Of a stretch of DNA of 52,381 nt, positions 40,275-48,286 are shown in pieces (the stretch's first letter is position 1; each line of letters starts with the position of its first letter). The position numbers and the translations under genes were made by a program. The DNA is from Candidatus Eiseniibacteriota bacterium. GTDB taxonomy: Bacteria > Joyebacterota > Joyebacteria > Joyebacterales > Joyebacteraceae. Below the pieces are notes generated by a model that was not told the origin of the DNA, did no database searches, and worked only from the letters and a program-made list of their open reading frames with translations. The stretch is taken from the NCBI GenBank assembly GCA_030609365.1, contig JAUWCJ010000006.1:1-52381 (forward strand), read 5' to 3'.

Positions 40275-41784
40275 AAACGGATGGAAGCACGCGCTCCTTT
40301 CCGTCGCGGTCCTGGCTCTCGTGTCTGCCCAGGTCTCGGCTGAGATCGACGTCTATGCGAGCGGCGTGGTGCAGTGGGAGTACCTCTATAACATGAACGA
40401 TGATATCGAGTCGTCCGTGTCGGACGCGAGAGTCGACCTCGACATTGCCGTGGGGCCGCTGACGCTGGGGGCTGTGTACAGGGCGTATCAGCTGTCCGAT
40501 CCCGCGTACGATCCCACGTCCGATCCCGCGGGCAAGGCCATCCCGGCGGCCGAGGTCAAGCACAGGTACCTGGCCCTCGAGCACGAGGACATCAATCTGC
40601 GAGCGGGGCACTTCTTTGCGACCTTCGGTCGCGGGCTTACCCTGCGGAGCTACGAGAACGCGGACCTGGAGCACGACACCGTGCTGGATGGCATCGTCGT
40701 CGAATACGACGCCGGCTTCGTCGGACTGACGGCCCTGGCGGGCACGACGAAAGAGGACAAGTCTGGAACGTGCTACTACACTCACGTCGTCAGAGGCGCC
40801 CGAGCCGCGATGCCCCTGGGCGAGTTGTTCGAGGTAGCGGGGAGCATAGTGGAGCGGTCCAGGACCTTGGAGAACGAGGACGCGGCGGTTCATCCCGATT
40901 ACGCCAGGTTCGAGGACGGCGTGCTCGGGGCGGAGCTGTCCGGCTGGATGGGCCCATTCACGTTCGGGGGCGAGTACGCCGAGAGGAGCGGGGAGAACCC
41001 CGCGACCGGCGATCCCGCCGAGGACGTGCAGGGGCACGCGAGCTACGCCTCTGGGACGCTGGATCTCAAATGGGCCACGCTCTTCGGCGAGTTCAAGGAG
41101 TTCGATGACTTCGCCCATAGCCTGGTCAATCCGCCAACGTGCGTGCGCGAGCATCTCTGGACTCTGATGAACCGCGCGACCTACGAAGTGGATCTTAACG
41201 ACGAGCGCGGCTTCCTCGTGGAGGGAAGCTCGACTCTGGGTGATGCGTTGTTCGTGACTGGTGGGGCGTCGGAAGCGAGGAGCCACGATCGGGATCTCCG
41301 CCACTGGGAGATGTTCGGTCACGCGACGTACGACGTCGGTTCCGATGTGACACTCGGCGCGGCCGCGTCACGATCCAGGGAGTACCTGTTCGGGGCGGAG
41401 GGCGGCACCGGGAAGTTCACCGAGCACATGACCGGCGTGGCGGAGGTCGATTTCACCGTTGCCGGCGACCAGACGATAGAGCTGACCCTCGAGATGCAGC
41501 GGACGGAGGACCCTTCCGAGGATGTCCATAAGGACTACGTGGCATCGTTCGCGTGGTATCCGGGGGCCGATCTGACGATCTCTGGTGTCTACGAGAGGAC
41601 GACCGCCGATTGGGAGGAGCGGGAGATCTGGACGATGCTCTCTGTTCGGAAGTCGTTCGACAACGACCTGGAGGCGGAGTTCTCCGGCGGCACCGAGCGG
41701 GGGGGCAAGAAGTGCGCGGGCGGTATCTGTCGCTACGAGCCCGAGTTCGAGGGTGTCAGATTCAGACTCTCGAAGTTCTTCTAG
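40267..41784 (+). CDS. Outer-membrane beta-barrel protein, DUF6029-like
   Basis: 505 aa from GTG 40267. A signal peptide ends at VSAQVSAE. The body is alternating amphipathic strands throughout (for example YASGVVQWEYLYNM, NLRAGHFFATFGRGLTLRSY, GALELSGW-like strands, YVASFAWYPGADLTISGVYE) and the last residue is Phe (FRLSKFF), the usual BAM signal. The GRGL..R.Y element near residue 125 suggests the DUF6029 group seen next to thioredoxin-like genes. It may be a pore or an outer-membrane partner of the TlpA protein. Function unknown. Confidence 0.82.
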   Translation: MSRNGWKHALLSVAVLALVSAQVSAEIDVYASGVVQWEYLYNMNDDIESSVSDARVDLDIAVGPLTLGAVYRAYQLSDPAYDPTSDPAGKAIPAAEVKHRYLALEHEDINLRAGHFFATFGRGLTLRSYENADLEHDTVLDGIVVEYDAGFVGLTALAGTTKEDKSGTCYYTHVVRGARAAMPLGELFEVAGSIVERSRTLENEDAAVHPDYARFEDGVLGAELSGWMGPFTFGGEYAERSGENPATGDPAEDVQGHASYASGTLDLKWATLFGEFKEFDDFAHSLVNPPTCVREHLWTLMNRATYEVDLNDERGFLVEGSSTLGDALFVTGGASEARSHDRDLRHWEMFGHATYDVGSDVTLGAAASRSREYLFGAEGGTGKFTEHMTGVAEVDFTVAGDQTIELTLEMQRTEDPSEDVHKDYVASFAWYPGADLTISGVYERTTADWEEREIWTMLSVRKSFDNDLEAEFSGGTERGGKKCAGGICRYEPEFEGVRFRLSKFF

Positions 41785-41793
41785 GAGGGGTGG

Positions 41794-42864
41794 GTGCTGA
41801 GACCTGAGCATACAACTGTTTCGAGAATCCGGTGTGGGATTGTCATCGGTGCTGCCGTCGCGCTCGCGATAGCCGGTGGCTGCGATTGGTTCGACGCCCC
41901 ATCGCAGATTAACCTTCCTCCTACGACGAAGATCGTAACGTTCCCGCCGTGGCTCGTTGCTCCCGGGGACAGTGTCACCATTGTGTGGAGGGGGAGGGAT
42001 CTGGACGGCCAGGTCATCGAGTACGAATGGACGTTCGACGACACGTTGGGGGAAACGACATCTGACACGACGCTGGTGATAACCGGCGTAGAGGAGGGGA
42101 ATCACACGTTCACCGTCGTGTCGATCGACGACAACGGAGATGCTGACGCATCGCCTGCGGATTCCACGTTCATCGCATCGCTCGGTTATCTAGTTCCTCG
42201 TGTTGTGCTCTGCGAGCTTCTGACGACGAAGATATGCCCGAACTGCTGGAAGGCGGACCTGGCCCTTGAGCGGATGCTCCAGGAGTTCGGTGAGGAGCAC
42301 CTCTCCGTGGTGTCGTACCACTACGATCCGCCTCCTGATCCGCTGGCGACACCGGAGACATCGGCGCGCTGTGACTGGTACTACACGTTTCCGCAGTTCA
42401 ACGGTCTCGGTGGTGCTTTCCCTACCACGCTGTTCGACGGACTGACCTATGACACCGGGGCGGCGGATACCACCGCGACGAAGATCGCCTACAGGATGCA
42501 GATCGAGGCTCGCCAGGCCGTTGGGTCGCCGGTGAGCATCGAGCTTCAGGGTCAGATCGGTAGAGGGCGGGGGAGCGTGACGGCCACCGTGAGGATTCAC
42601 CACCCGCTGCCCGAGAGCGATTACACGCTCCGGATGATGATCATCGAGAATGAGGTCTGGGACGGCGCCCACTTCGCCAACTACGTCGTGAGAGACATAC
42701 TCCCCGACGAGCTCCTGGCAGTGAACGCCGTGGGCGACTGGTTTGTGATCAGCCGGGAGTTCGCGCTCGGCGATTGGAATACAGAGCATCTGGGTATCCT
42801 GGCACTGGTGCAGGACGACGCAACCGCTGAGGTACTCCAGTCTGGACGGTTGCTGCCCGAGTAA
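41794..42864 (+). CDS. Omp28-like CXXC lipoprotein with Ig domain
   Basis: 356 aa from GTG 41794, with GGAGG at 5 nt. Lipobox AGGC gives Cys30 as the lipid site. Residues ~40-130 form a PKD/Ig-like domain (VWRGRDLDGQVIEYEWTFDD). A thioredoxin-like Omp28 domain follows with active-site CPNC (Cys148, Cys151, in VVLCELLTTKICPNC), YPL-like strands and GAFPTTLFDG (cis-proline). A C-terminal beta domain ends the protein. Probably an outer-membrane-anchored thiol protein in the TlpA-barrel operon. Confidence 0.85.
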   Translation: MLRPEHTTVSRIRCGIVIGAAVALAIAGGCDWFDAPSQINLPPTTKIVTFPPWLVAPGDSVTIVWRGRDLDGQVIEYEWTFDDTLGETTSDTTLVITGVEEGNHTFTVVSIDDNGDADASPADSTFIASLGYLVPRVVLCELLTTKICPNCWKADLALERMLQEFGEEHLSVVSYHYDPPPDPLATPETSARCDWYYTFPQFNGLGGAFPTTLFDGLTYDTGAADTTATKIAYRMQIEARQAVGSPVSIELQGQIGRGRGSVTATVRIHHPLPESDYTLRMMIIENEVWDGAHFANYVVRDILPDELLAVNAVGDWFVISREFALGDWNTEHLGILALVQDDATAEVLQSGRLLPE

Positions 42865-42883
42865 TCGGAGCGATGGCCGGCTG

Positions 42884-42928
42884 GATGATGGTTGATCGGA
42901 CCGTAGTTGATCGGATGATGGCTGTTTG
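42884..42928 (+). repeat. Three imperfect 15-bp tandem repeats
   Basis: GATGATGGTTGATCG, GACCGTAGTTGATCG and GATGATGGCTGTTTG at 42884, 42899 and 42914, 20 nt after the lipoprotein stop. The rest of the gap to 43021 shows nothing clear. Confidence 0.65.
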
Positions 42929-43021
42929 AGTAAGTTACTGGGCCGGAACACTGCCTCCACCGGCGAGAGGCGGTAGGATTCTGTGATAAACCGAGCGGAG
43001 TGATCGCAAAGGAAGAACGGC

Positions 43022-43191
43022 ATGCTGAAGCGTTCGGCGATCCTCGGGCTTGTGATCCTGGTCCTGTGTATCGGCGCTCTTCCGGCAGTGTCGGCGCAGC
43101 GGACGGAGCTGGCGGAGCTTTTTGGGGCGACGTCGTGAGGCTTACCGCCAACGAGGAGAGCGCATTCAGGAAGATGACGTTGCTCAAGTAA
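43022..43191 (+). pseudogene. Internally deleted remnant of the CXXC sorting-domain gene
   Basis: ATG 43022 opens a 38-codon frame: a signal peptide (MLKRSAILGLVILVLCIGAL) and AQRTELAELFGATS, closely like the start of the gene at 43298 (AQRAVLAEMFGATW). It stops at TGA 43136-43138. In another frame the next 18 codons read VRLTANEESAFRKMTLLK, like the end of that gene (ARLATREDSAFRKMTLLK). Over 600 codons between are missing. A ribosome site (AAAGGAAG) remains. Either it is a decayed copy, or the short secreted peptide is still made. Confidence 0.88.
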
Positions 43192-43203
43192 CAGCTTTGA
43201 GTG

Positions 43204-43276
43204 GTGCACCCGGCGGACTTCCACCGGGCGCACACCCCGCGCAACCGGTGTCTCAGAGAAGAGAACCGGCGCGGGG
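43204..43276 (+). promoter_or_regulatory. Double hairpin leader before sorting-domain gene
   Basis: First hairpin 43204-43213 with 43224-43233 (10-bp stem, one mismatch). Second hairpin: CCCCGCG/CGCGGGG (43235-43241, 43270-43276) plus CCGGT/ACCGG (43245-43249, 43265-43269), with a CAA bulge. Together they fill most of the gap between the remnant and AGGAGGAG of the next gene. One may be the remnant's terminator. Confidence 0.6.
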
Positions 43277-43297
43277 CGACAGCAGAGGAGGAGCAGC

Positions 43298-45307
43298 ATG
43301 TTGAGGCGTTCAGCGATAATTATCGGACTTGTTGTTGCGGTGCTCGCTGCGGGCACGGCGCCCGCGATGTCGGCCCAGCGCGCGGTGCTGGCCGAGATGT
43401 TCGGCGCCACCTGGTGCGGCTACTGCCCGAACGGCTGCATCGCGCTGCAGCAGCTTCAGGAGGAGTACGGTACGGAGGGTTTAGTCTGCCTCTACTACCA
43501 TGTCAGCGATGCGTACGCGACCGCGGAGACGCACAACCGGGCCAGCTACTATGCGGTTGGTGGCGTTCCCGAGGTCGATTTCGACGCCGTGACGGAGGTC
43601 GTGGGCGCCGGAGCGGATATCATCGACGTCTATGCCCCGATCGTCGCGACGCGCTTCGCCGAGTCTACTCCGGTGACATTGACCACCGAGGGTATCATCT
43701 ATGCCGCGGGCGACCCCGACTCCAGCTGGGTGACGACGGTATTCAAGGCCGTCGACACCGTGCCCTACGGTGACCTCAGGGCGTACTTCGTCGTCTACGA
43801 GAATACGAGCGAGGTCTATCCCTGGACCGTTCGGGACATGCTGCCAGCGGCGACCGTCACAACCCTGGCCGCACCTGGCGACTCGATTGTCATCACCAGG
43901 AAGTTCACGGTCGATGCCGCCTGGAACCTCGATGAGCTGCATGTCGCCGTCTTCATCGAGGACACCGATCCCAAGCTGGTCGTCAACGCTCAGGTGATGC
44001 CCGATCCGTTTGCCAACAACTTCGATCACGCGGACCGATACGCGGTCGAGATCGACTACTTCGGCGAGGCCATCTACCACATCACGCTCGAGAACACGGG
44101 TGTCATGACCGACACCATCACGATCGACATCGGACACGACATCCTCCCGGACGGTCTGAGTGCGTGGGACTGGGCCGCGTTCTACTGCGCGAACGGCGCC
44201 TGCTATTTCAGTTCATGGGACTTCGTGCTCGAACCGGCCGAGAGAGAGACCTTCGACGTCCACATCATGGACAACGTCGGCCACACTCAGGGCATGGCTC
44301 TGACCACGCTTACCGCGACGAGCAACGGCGACCCCTCGGTGGTGTCGAGCGAGTCGTTCGCGACGTTCGTCGGCCTGCCGTCGATCCTGCTGGTCGATGA
44401 CGACGGAGGAGCGGACCACGAGACGTATCTCGAGACGGCGCTGAGCGACACCGGCTACACGGCGATGGTCTGGGACGCCGAGCTGATGGGGAGGCCGTGC
44501 ATGACGCGGCTGGACTCGTACTGGGCGGTCCTGTGGACCACGGGCGGTGGCTCCGCCGCCGATCTCGGCGGTTCCTGCGAGAACAACATGGCTACGTACC
44601 TGGACGGCGGCGGGAATCTGCTGCTGGCCAGCATGGAGTTCCTGTCGAGTCGCGTCAACACGCTCGCGTTCCGAACCGACTATCTGCACATAGACTCGTG
44701 GACGGACGACAACGGCGGGTTCGTGGTTGCGGGAGTGGAGGGGAATGCCATCTCGAACGGGATGTCGCTGAACCTCATCGGCGGGCCGTTTGCGCCCAAC
44801 CCGAGCGACGTGTTCGTCGCGAGCTCCCCGGCCGATGTCGTCTTCACGAGCCCGGCCGGAACCGAGGGGATCCGGGTCGATGAGGACGGTCACAAGGTCG
44901 TCTTCCTGAGCTTCCCGTTTGAGGACGTGAAGACGGCGGAGGCCAGTCCCAACAACCAGAAGACGCTGATAGCGCGCATACTGAACTGGTTCAGTCTGCC
45001 GACCGGCATCGAGGACGGTGAGGTGCACCGCCTCGCGCTCCATCAGAACTACCCGAACCCGTTCAACCCCGTGACCAGTGTGGCGTTCACGGTGCCCGAT
45101 GGCGCAGGCTCGGTGAGTCTCACGGTCCACAACGTCAACGGTCAGGTGGTGCGTACGTTGGTCGACTCTGAGCTTCCGGCAGGCCCCGCGCTCGCGGTGT
45201 GGGACGGAACTGATGACTCTGGTCTTCCTCTCGCGTCCGGTATCTACTTCGCCAGGCTCGCTACGCGCGAGGACAGCGCGTTCCGGAAGATGACGCTTCT
45301 GAAGTAA
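43298..45307 (+). CDS. Secreted Omp28-like CXXC protein with FlgD-type sorting domain
   Basis: 669 aa from ATG 43298 after AGGAGGAG. Signal peptide ends at PAMSAQ. The thioredoxin-like N-domain has TWCGYCPNGC (Cys40, Cys43, plus Cys47) and the cis-proline GGVPEVDFD. A beta-rich middle and a segment SILLVDDDGGADHETYLETAL ... LDSYWAVLWTTGGG resemble ThuA-like or glutamine-amidotransferase-like domains seen in secreted proteins. The C-terminal ~85 residues are the FlgD/Ig-like sorting domain: NYPNPFNPVTSVAFTVP, WDGTDDSGLPLASGIYFARL, FRKMTLLK. It is presumably sent across the outer membrane and kept at the surface. The thiol role is inferred. Confidence 0.88.
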   Translation: MLRRSAIIIGLVVAVLAAGTAPAMSAQRAVLAEMFGATWCGYCPNGCIALQQLQEEYGTEGLVCLYYHVSDAYATAETHNRASYYAVGGVPEVDFDAVTEVVGAGADIIDVYAPIVATRFAESTPVTLTTEGIIYAAGDPDSSWVTTVFKAVDTVPYGDLRAYFVVYENTSEVYPWTVRDMLPAATVTTLAAPGDSIVITRKFTVDAAWNLDELHVAVFIEDTDPKLVVNAQVMPDPFANNFDHADRYAVEIDYFGEAIYHITLENTGVMTDTITIDIGHDILPDGLSAWDWAAFYCANGACYFSSWDFVLEPAERETFDVHIMDNVGHTQGMALTTLTATSNGDPSVVSSESFATFVGLPSILLVDDDGGADHETYLETALSDTGYTAMVWDAELMGRPCMTRLDSYWAVLWTTGGGSAADLGGSCENNMATYLDGGGNLLLASMEFLSSRVNTLAFRTDYLHIDSWTDDNGGFVVAGVEGNAISNGMSLNLIGGPFAPNPSDVFVASSPADVVFTSPAGTEGIRVDEDGHKVVFLSFPFEDVKTAEASPNNQKTLIARILNWFSLPTGIEDGEVHRLALHQNYPNPFNPVTSVAFTVPDGAGSVSLTVHNVNGQVVRTLVDSELPAGPALAVWDGTDDSGLPLASGIYFARLATREDSAFRKMTLLK

Positions 45308-45319
45308 CGGCTTTTCGAG

Positions 45320-45349
45320 AGCGCGCCTGGAGGGTACTTCAGGCGCGCT
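45320..45349 (+). terminator. Hairpin after sorting-domain gene
   Basis: Perfect 10-bp stem AGCGCGCCTG/CAGGCGCGCT (45320-45329, 45340-45349), 10-nt loop, no T-run. It lies between two secreted-protein genes. Confidence 0.6.
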
Positions 45350-45383
45350 GGGTAATCATCATCTCAGAAAGAGGAGCATCAAC

Positions 45384-47702
45384 ATGAGGGTCTGGTGCTT
45401 GGTTGTGGCGGTAGTGTTCGCGGCGGCTCTGCTCGCGCCCGTCGCGCACGCGTACCCCAGGGACGACGCGGCGGTGGTAACGGTCGACATCCTCTCCCGT
45501 GATGACATCCATCGTCTGAACGAACTCGGGATGGACATCATGACGGTCCGGGGGGGAGTCGCGGAGATAGCGGCCATACCCTCTGAGGTGGACGTGTTGT
45601 GGGCGAACGGGTTCCGGCCGACGGTCGTTCTCCCCAGGATGATAGACGCTGTTGCGTCGCTCGCGCGGGAGGACAGGGGCGAGTACCACAGCTACACGGA
45701 GCTCACCGCTGACATGGCCGCTTGGGCAGCCACCTACCCTTCCATCACGCAGCTCATCTCCATAGGGAGCAGCGTCGAGGGCCGCGATCTCTGGGCTCTC
45801 AAGATCTCGGACAACCCCGGCGTCGAGGAGTTCGAGCCGGAGATCCAGTGGATAGGAGCGCACCACGGCGATGAGACCATCAGCGTCGAGGTCTGCTACT
45901 ACATGGCCGAGTATCTCCTCGAGAACTACGGGACCGACCCGCAGGTCACGTGGCTCGTCAACGAGCGCGAGATATGGATCATCCCGATGCTGAACCCCGA
46001 TGGCCACACGGCGGGTTCGCGCTACAACGCCGAGGGCACGGACCTGAACCGCAACTACCTGTGTCCCTGTGGCTGCAACTCGGGAACGGCCTTTTCCGCT
46101 CCCGAGTCGCGTGCTCTGCGCGACTGGAACGTCCGCATGAACCCGGTGACATCGCTCACGTTCCACTCCGGCGCCGTCTACGTCAACTACCTCTGGGACT
46201 ACACCTACGACCCGACGCCCGACGAGCCGATGCTCATCACGCTCTCCAACGCATACGGGTCCTACAGCGGCCTGCCGGTGACCAACGGCGCCGACTGGTA
46301 CATCGTGCACGGCAGCTGCCAGGACTGGTGCTACGACACGCGGGGAGAGATAGACACAACGATCGAGGTGTCGGTGACGAAGGACCCGCCGGCCTCGCAG
46401 ATCGATCCCATCGTCGCCGCCAATATCCCGGCCATGCTGCATCAGGCGCGGATGTCCGGTCGGGGCATACGTGGCCTCGTGACGGACGGGGACACCGGCG
46501 AGCCGCTCTACGCGACCATCAGCATTCCGGAGATAGGGAAGGACGTCTACACGGACTCGGACGTCGGTGACTACCACCGCATGGTCGAGTCGGGCACCTA
46601 CACGGTCGTGTGCAACGTCGCGGGCTTCCCCACACAGACGGTGTACAACGTGTCGGCGAGTCTGGACACGTTCGTCGTCGTCAACTTCCAGTTCGAGGCC
46701 GAGCGAGGAACCATCAACGGCTACGTGCATGACACGGAATCGAACTCGGTAGAGGCGACGGTCGAGCTGACGGACCTCTACGGCTACTCGGATGCGAGCG
46801 ATCCCGTCACGGGCTACTACGAGATCGCGAACGTCCCGGTCGGGACCCACGACCTGCTGGCCAGCCAGCCGGGGTACTCGAGCGTTGCGCGCACGGGAGT
46901 CTCGGTCGCGGACGCGACGATCACATCAGAGGACTTCATCCTGGAGCAGGCGTATTTCTTCGACGACATCGAGTCCGGCACGTCGGAGTGGACGGGCGCC
47001 TGGGGCACGACGAGCGGCCAGTCCCACAGCCCGTCGACATCGATGACGGACAGCCCCGGGGGGAACTACCCGAACCACGCGACGACGACCATGACGCTTA
47101 ACAGCGGGCTCGACCTGTCCGAGTCCACGACCGCGTCGCTCGTGTTCTGGCACCGCTACGACACCGAGAGCGGCTACGACTTCTGCTTGGTCGAGGTCAG
47201 CACGAACGGCGGCGGGAGCTGGACGCAGGTGGCTTCCTACAGCGGGCTGGTGGGCGGATGGACCGAGGTCACGATCGATCTTGATTCGTACGTGGGTACC
47301 AGCGACTTCAAGGTTCGCTTCATTCTCGACTCCGACGGCTGGGTCCAGAAGGACGGTTGGTACGTGGATGACGTCCACGTCTTCGCCGACCAGCCGACCG
47401 GCGTGGATGATGGCGCATCGCCGCTCCTGCTCCTGGTTGGGAACCATCCGAACCCGTTCAATCCGACGACGAGCGTCGGATACGCGGTGCCGCGGACCGG
47501 CTCTGTTGCTCTCAGCGTCTACGACGCGTCGGGACGACTCGTTCGCACGCTTGTTGAGGTTCCGTCTCACGACGCTGGACGTCACTCGATCTCTTGGGAC
47601 GGGCGAGACGAGAACGGCGTGGAAGTCGCGGCGGGTGTGTACTTCGCGCGGCTGACCGTGGATTCGGAGTCGGCCACGGGCAAGATGGTGCTTCTTAAGT
47701 GA
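45384..47702 (+). CDS. Secreted M14 zinc carboxypeptidase with sorting domain
   Basis: 772 aa from ATG 45384 after AGAGGAGC. Signal peptide ends near PVAHAYP. The M14 domain (~100-435) has zinc ligands His161 and Glu164 (HHGDE) and His261 (TFHSG), NPDG, the substrate arginine in DLNRNY (Arg223), and the catalytic Glu328 (TTIEVS). Two carboxypeptidase-regulatory-like beta domains follow (GIRGLVTDGDTGEPLYATIS; TINGYVHDTESNSVEATVEL). Next comes a MAM/jelly-roll-like domain (FFDDIESGTSEWTGAWGTTS ... WYVDDVHVF). The end is the FlgD-type sorting domain (NHPNPFNPTTSVGYAVP ... VYFARLTVD ... KMVLLK). It would trim peptides outside the cell. Confidence 0.93.
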   Translation: MRVWCLVVAVVFAAALLAPVAHAYPRDDAAVVTVDILSRDDIHRLNELGMDIMTVRGGVAEIAAIPSEVDVLWANGFRPTVVLPRMIDAVASLAREDRGEYHSYTELTADMAAWAATYPSITQLISIGSSVEGRDLWALKISDNPGVEEFEPEIQWIGAHHGDETISVEVCYYMAEYLLENYGTDPQVTWLVNEREIWIIPMLNPDGHTAGSRYNAEGTDLNRNYLCPCGCNSGTAFSAPESRALRDWNVRMNPVTSLTFHSGAVYVNYLWDYTYDPTPDEPMLITLSNAYGSYSGLPVTNGADWYIVHGSCQDWCYDTRGEIDTTIEVSVTKDPPASQIDPIVAANIPAMLHQARMSGRGIRGLVTDGDTGEPLYATISIPEIGKDVYTDSDVGDYHRMVESGTYTVVCNVAGFPTQTVYNVSASLDTFVVVNFQFEAERGTINGYVHDTESNSVEATVELTDLYGYSDASDPVTGYYEIANVPVGTHDLLASQPGYSSVARTGVSVADATITSEDFILEQAYFFDDIESGTSEWTGAWGTTSGQSHSPSTSMTDSPGGNYPNHATTTMTLNSGLDLSESTTASLVFWHRYDTESGYDFCLVEVSTNGGGSWTQVASYSGLVGGWTEVTIDLDSYVGTSDFKVRFILDSDGWVQKDGWYVDDVHVFADQPTGVDDGASPLLLLVGNHPNPFNPTTSVGYAVPRTGSVALSVYDASGRLVRTLVEVPSHDAGRHSISWDGRDENGVEVAAGVYFARLTVDSESATGKMVLLK

Positions 47703-47734
47703 TATGGAACGGTCGGTGTCAAGCTGGTTGTTCA

Positions 47735-47768
47735 GGGCACCCCGTGCGTGAGCCCGGGGTGCCCTTTT
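47735..47768 (+). terminator. Intrinsic terminator after M14 gene
   Basis: GGGCACCCCG (47735-47744) and CGGGGTGCCC (47755-47764) form a perfect 10-bp stem with a 10-nt loop, followed by TTTTCT. Confidence 0.92.
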
Positions 47769-48062
47769 CTATGAAGGGAAGAGGTACTCTTCGACGGTGA
47801 TCAGACTGATATCCGCGGGTTGGCTACCGCACATGCAACGGTCCGTCCGGAGCTGCCTCTGTCTAGCATCGCGGGTTCGGGAGTGTCCCTACCGCATACG
47901 TGAGACGAGGATCCTCCTGCCGTGCGTCTTCCCCTGTGTGTGTTGTGTGACCTAGACCTCCCTACCTGCGACCGTGGTCAGAGCATCCCAGATGAAGCCC
48001 GTGAGCTCACGTGCGACCGCCGCCACCGCTGAGCCGAACGTCGGGAAAGCCTGACGTTCTTC

Positions 48063-48091
48063 TTGCAATACGCAGGAAACTGTGGTATCAT
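48063..48091 (+). promoter_or_regulatory. Promoter of the C25 protease gene
   Basis: TTGCAA (48063-48068), 17-nt spacer, TATCAT (48086-48091). The transcript would begin near 48098 with a leader of about 190 nt. Confidence 0.65.
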
Positions 48092-48095
48092 CTCA

Positions 48096-48120
48096 CTTGG
48101 CGCAGATACGTGACGCCAAG
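48096..48120 (+). other. Inverted repeat at transcript start
   Basis: CTTGGCG (48096-48102) and CGCCAAG (48114-48120) with an 11-nt spacer; it is either a 5'-end stem-loop or an operator overlapping the start site. Confidence 0.5.
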
Positions 48121-48286
48121 TCCTCAAGTCAGATACCCACCACCGGGAGTGACATCCAAGCCGAACTGCTACGGGCAGACCACGAACCGCCAATGCCAGT
48201 GCCGGGCGCCGCGAGTAACCCCGCGGAAGCTGCTCCGGTACCGGCAGGCCCGGGGTTGTCTTGCCCCCTAGCAGAGAGGACGCACG

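Larger units (their letters stand above)
47769..48286. other. 518-nt gap before the C25 protease
   Basis: No gene is supported; frames here are shadows or end soon. It contains a perfect 12-bp palindrome CGTGAGCTCACG (48000-48011), a 7-bp hairpin GAACGTC/GACGTTC (48036-48042, 48053-48059) followed by a T-rich stretch, and then a promoter and leader. The part before 48060 could hold a small RNA ending at that hairpin. Confidence 0.55.

Noticed and set aside
48001-48130. Possible cyclic-di-GMP (GEMM) riboswitch before the C25 gene
   Set aside because: Some words look similar (GGAAACTG, GGGAAAGCC), but the required order and the GGACGCAAAGCC-type core are absent and a promoter overlaps the region.
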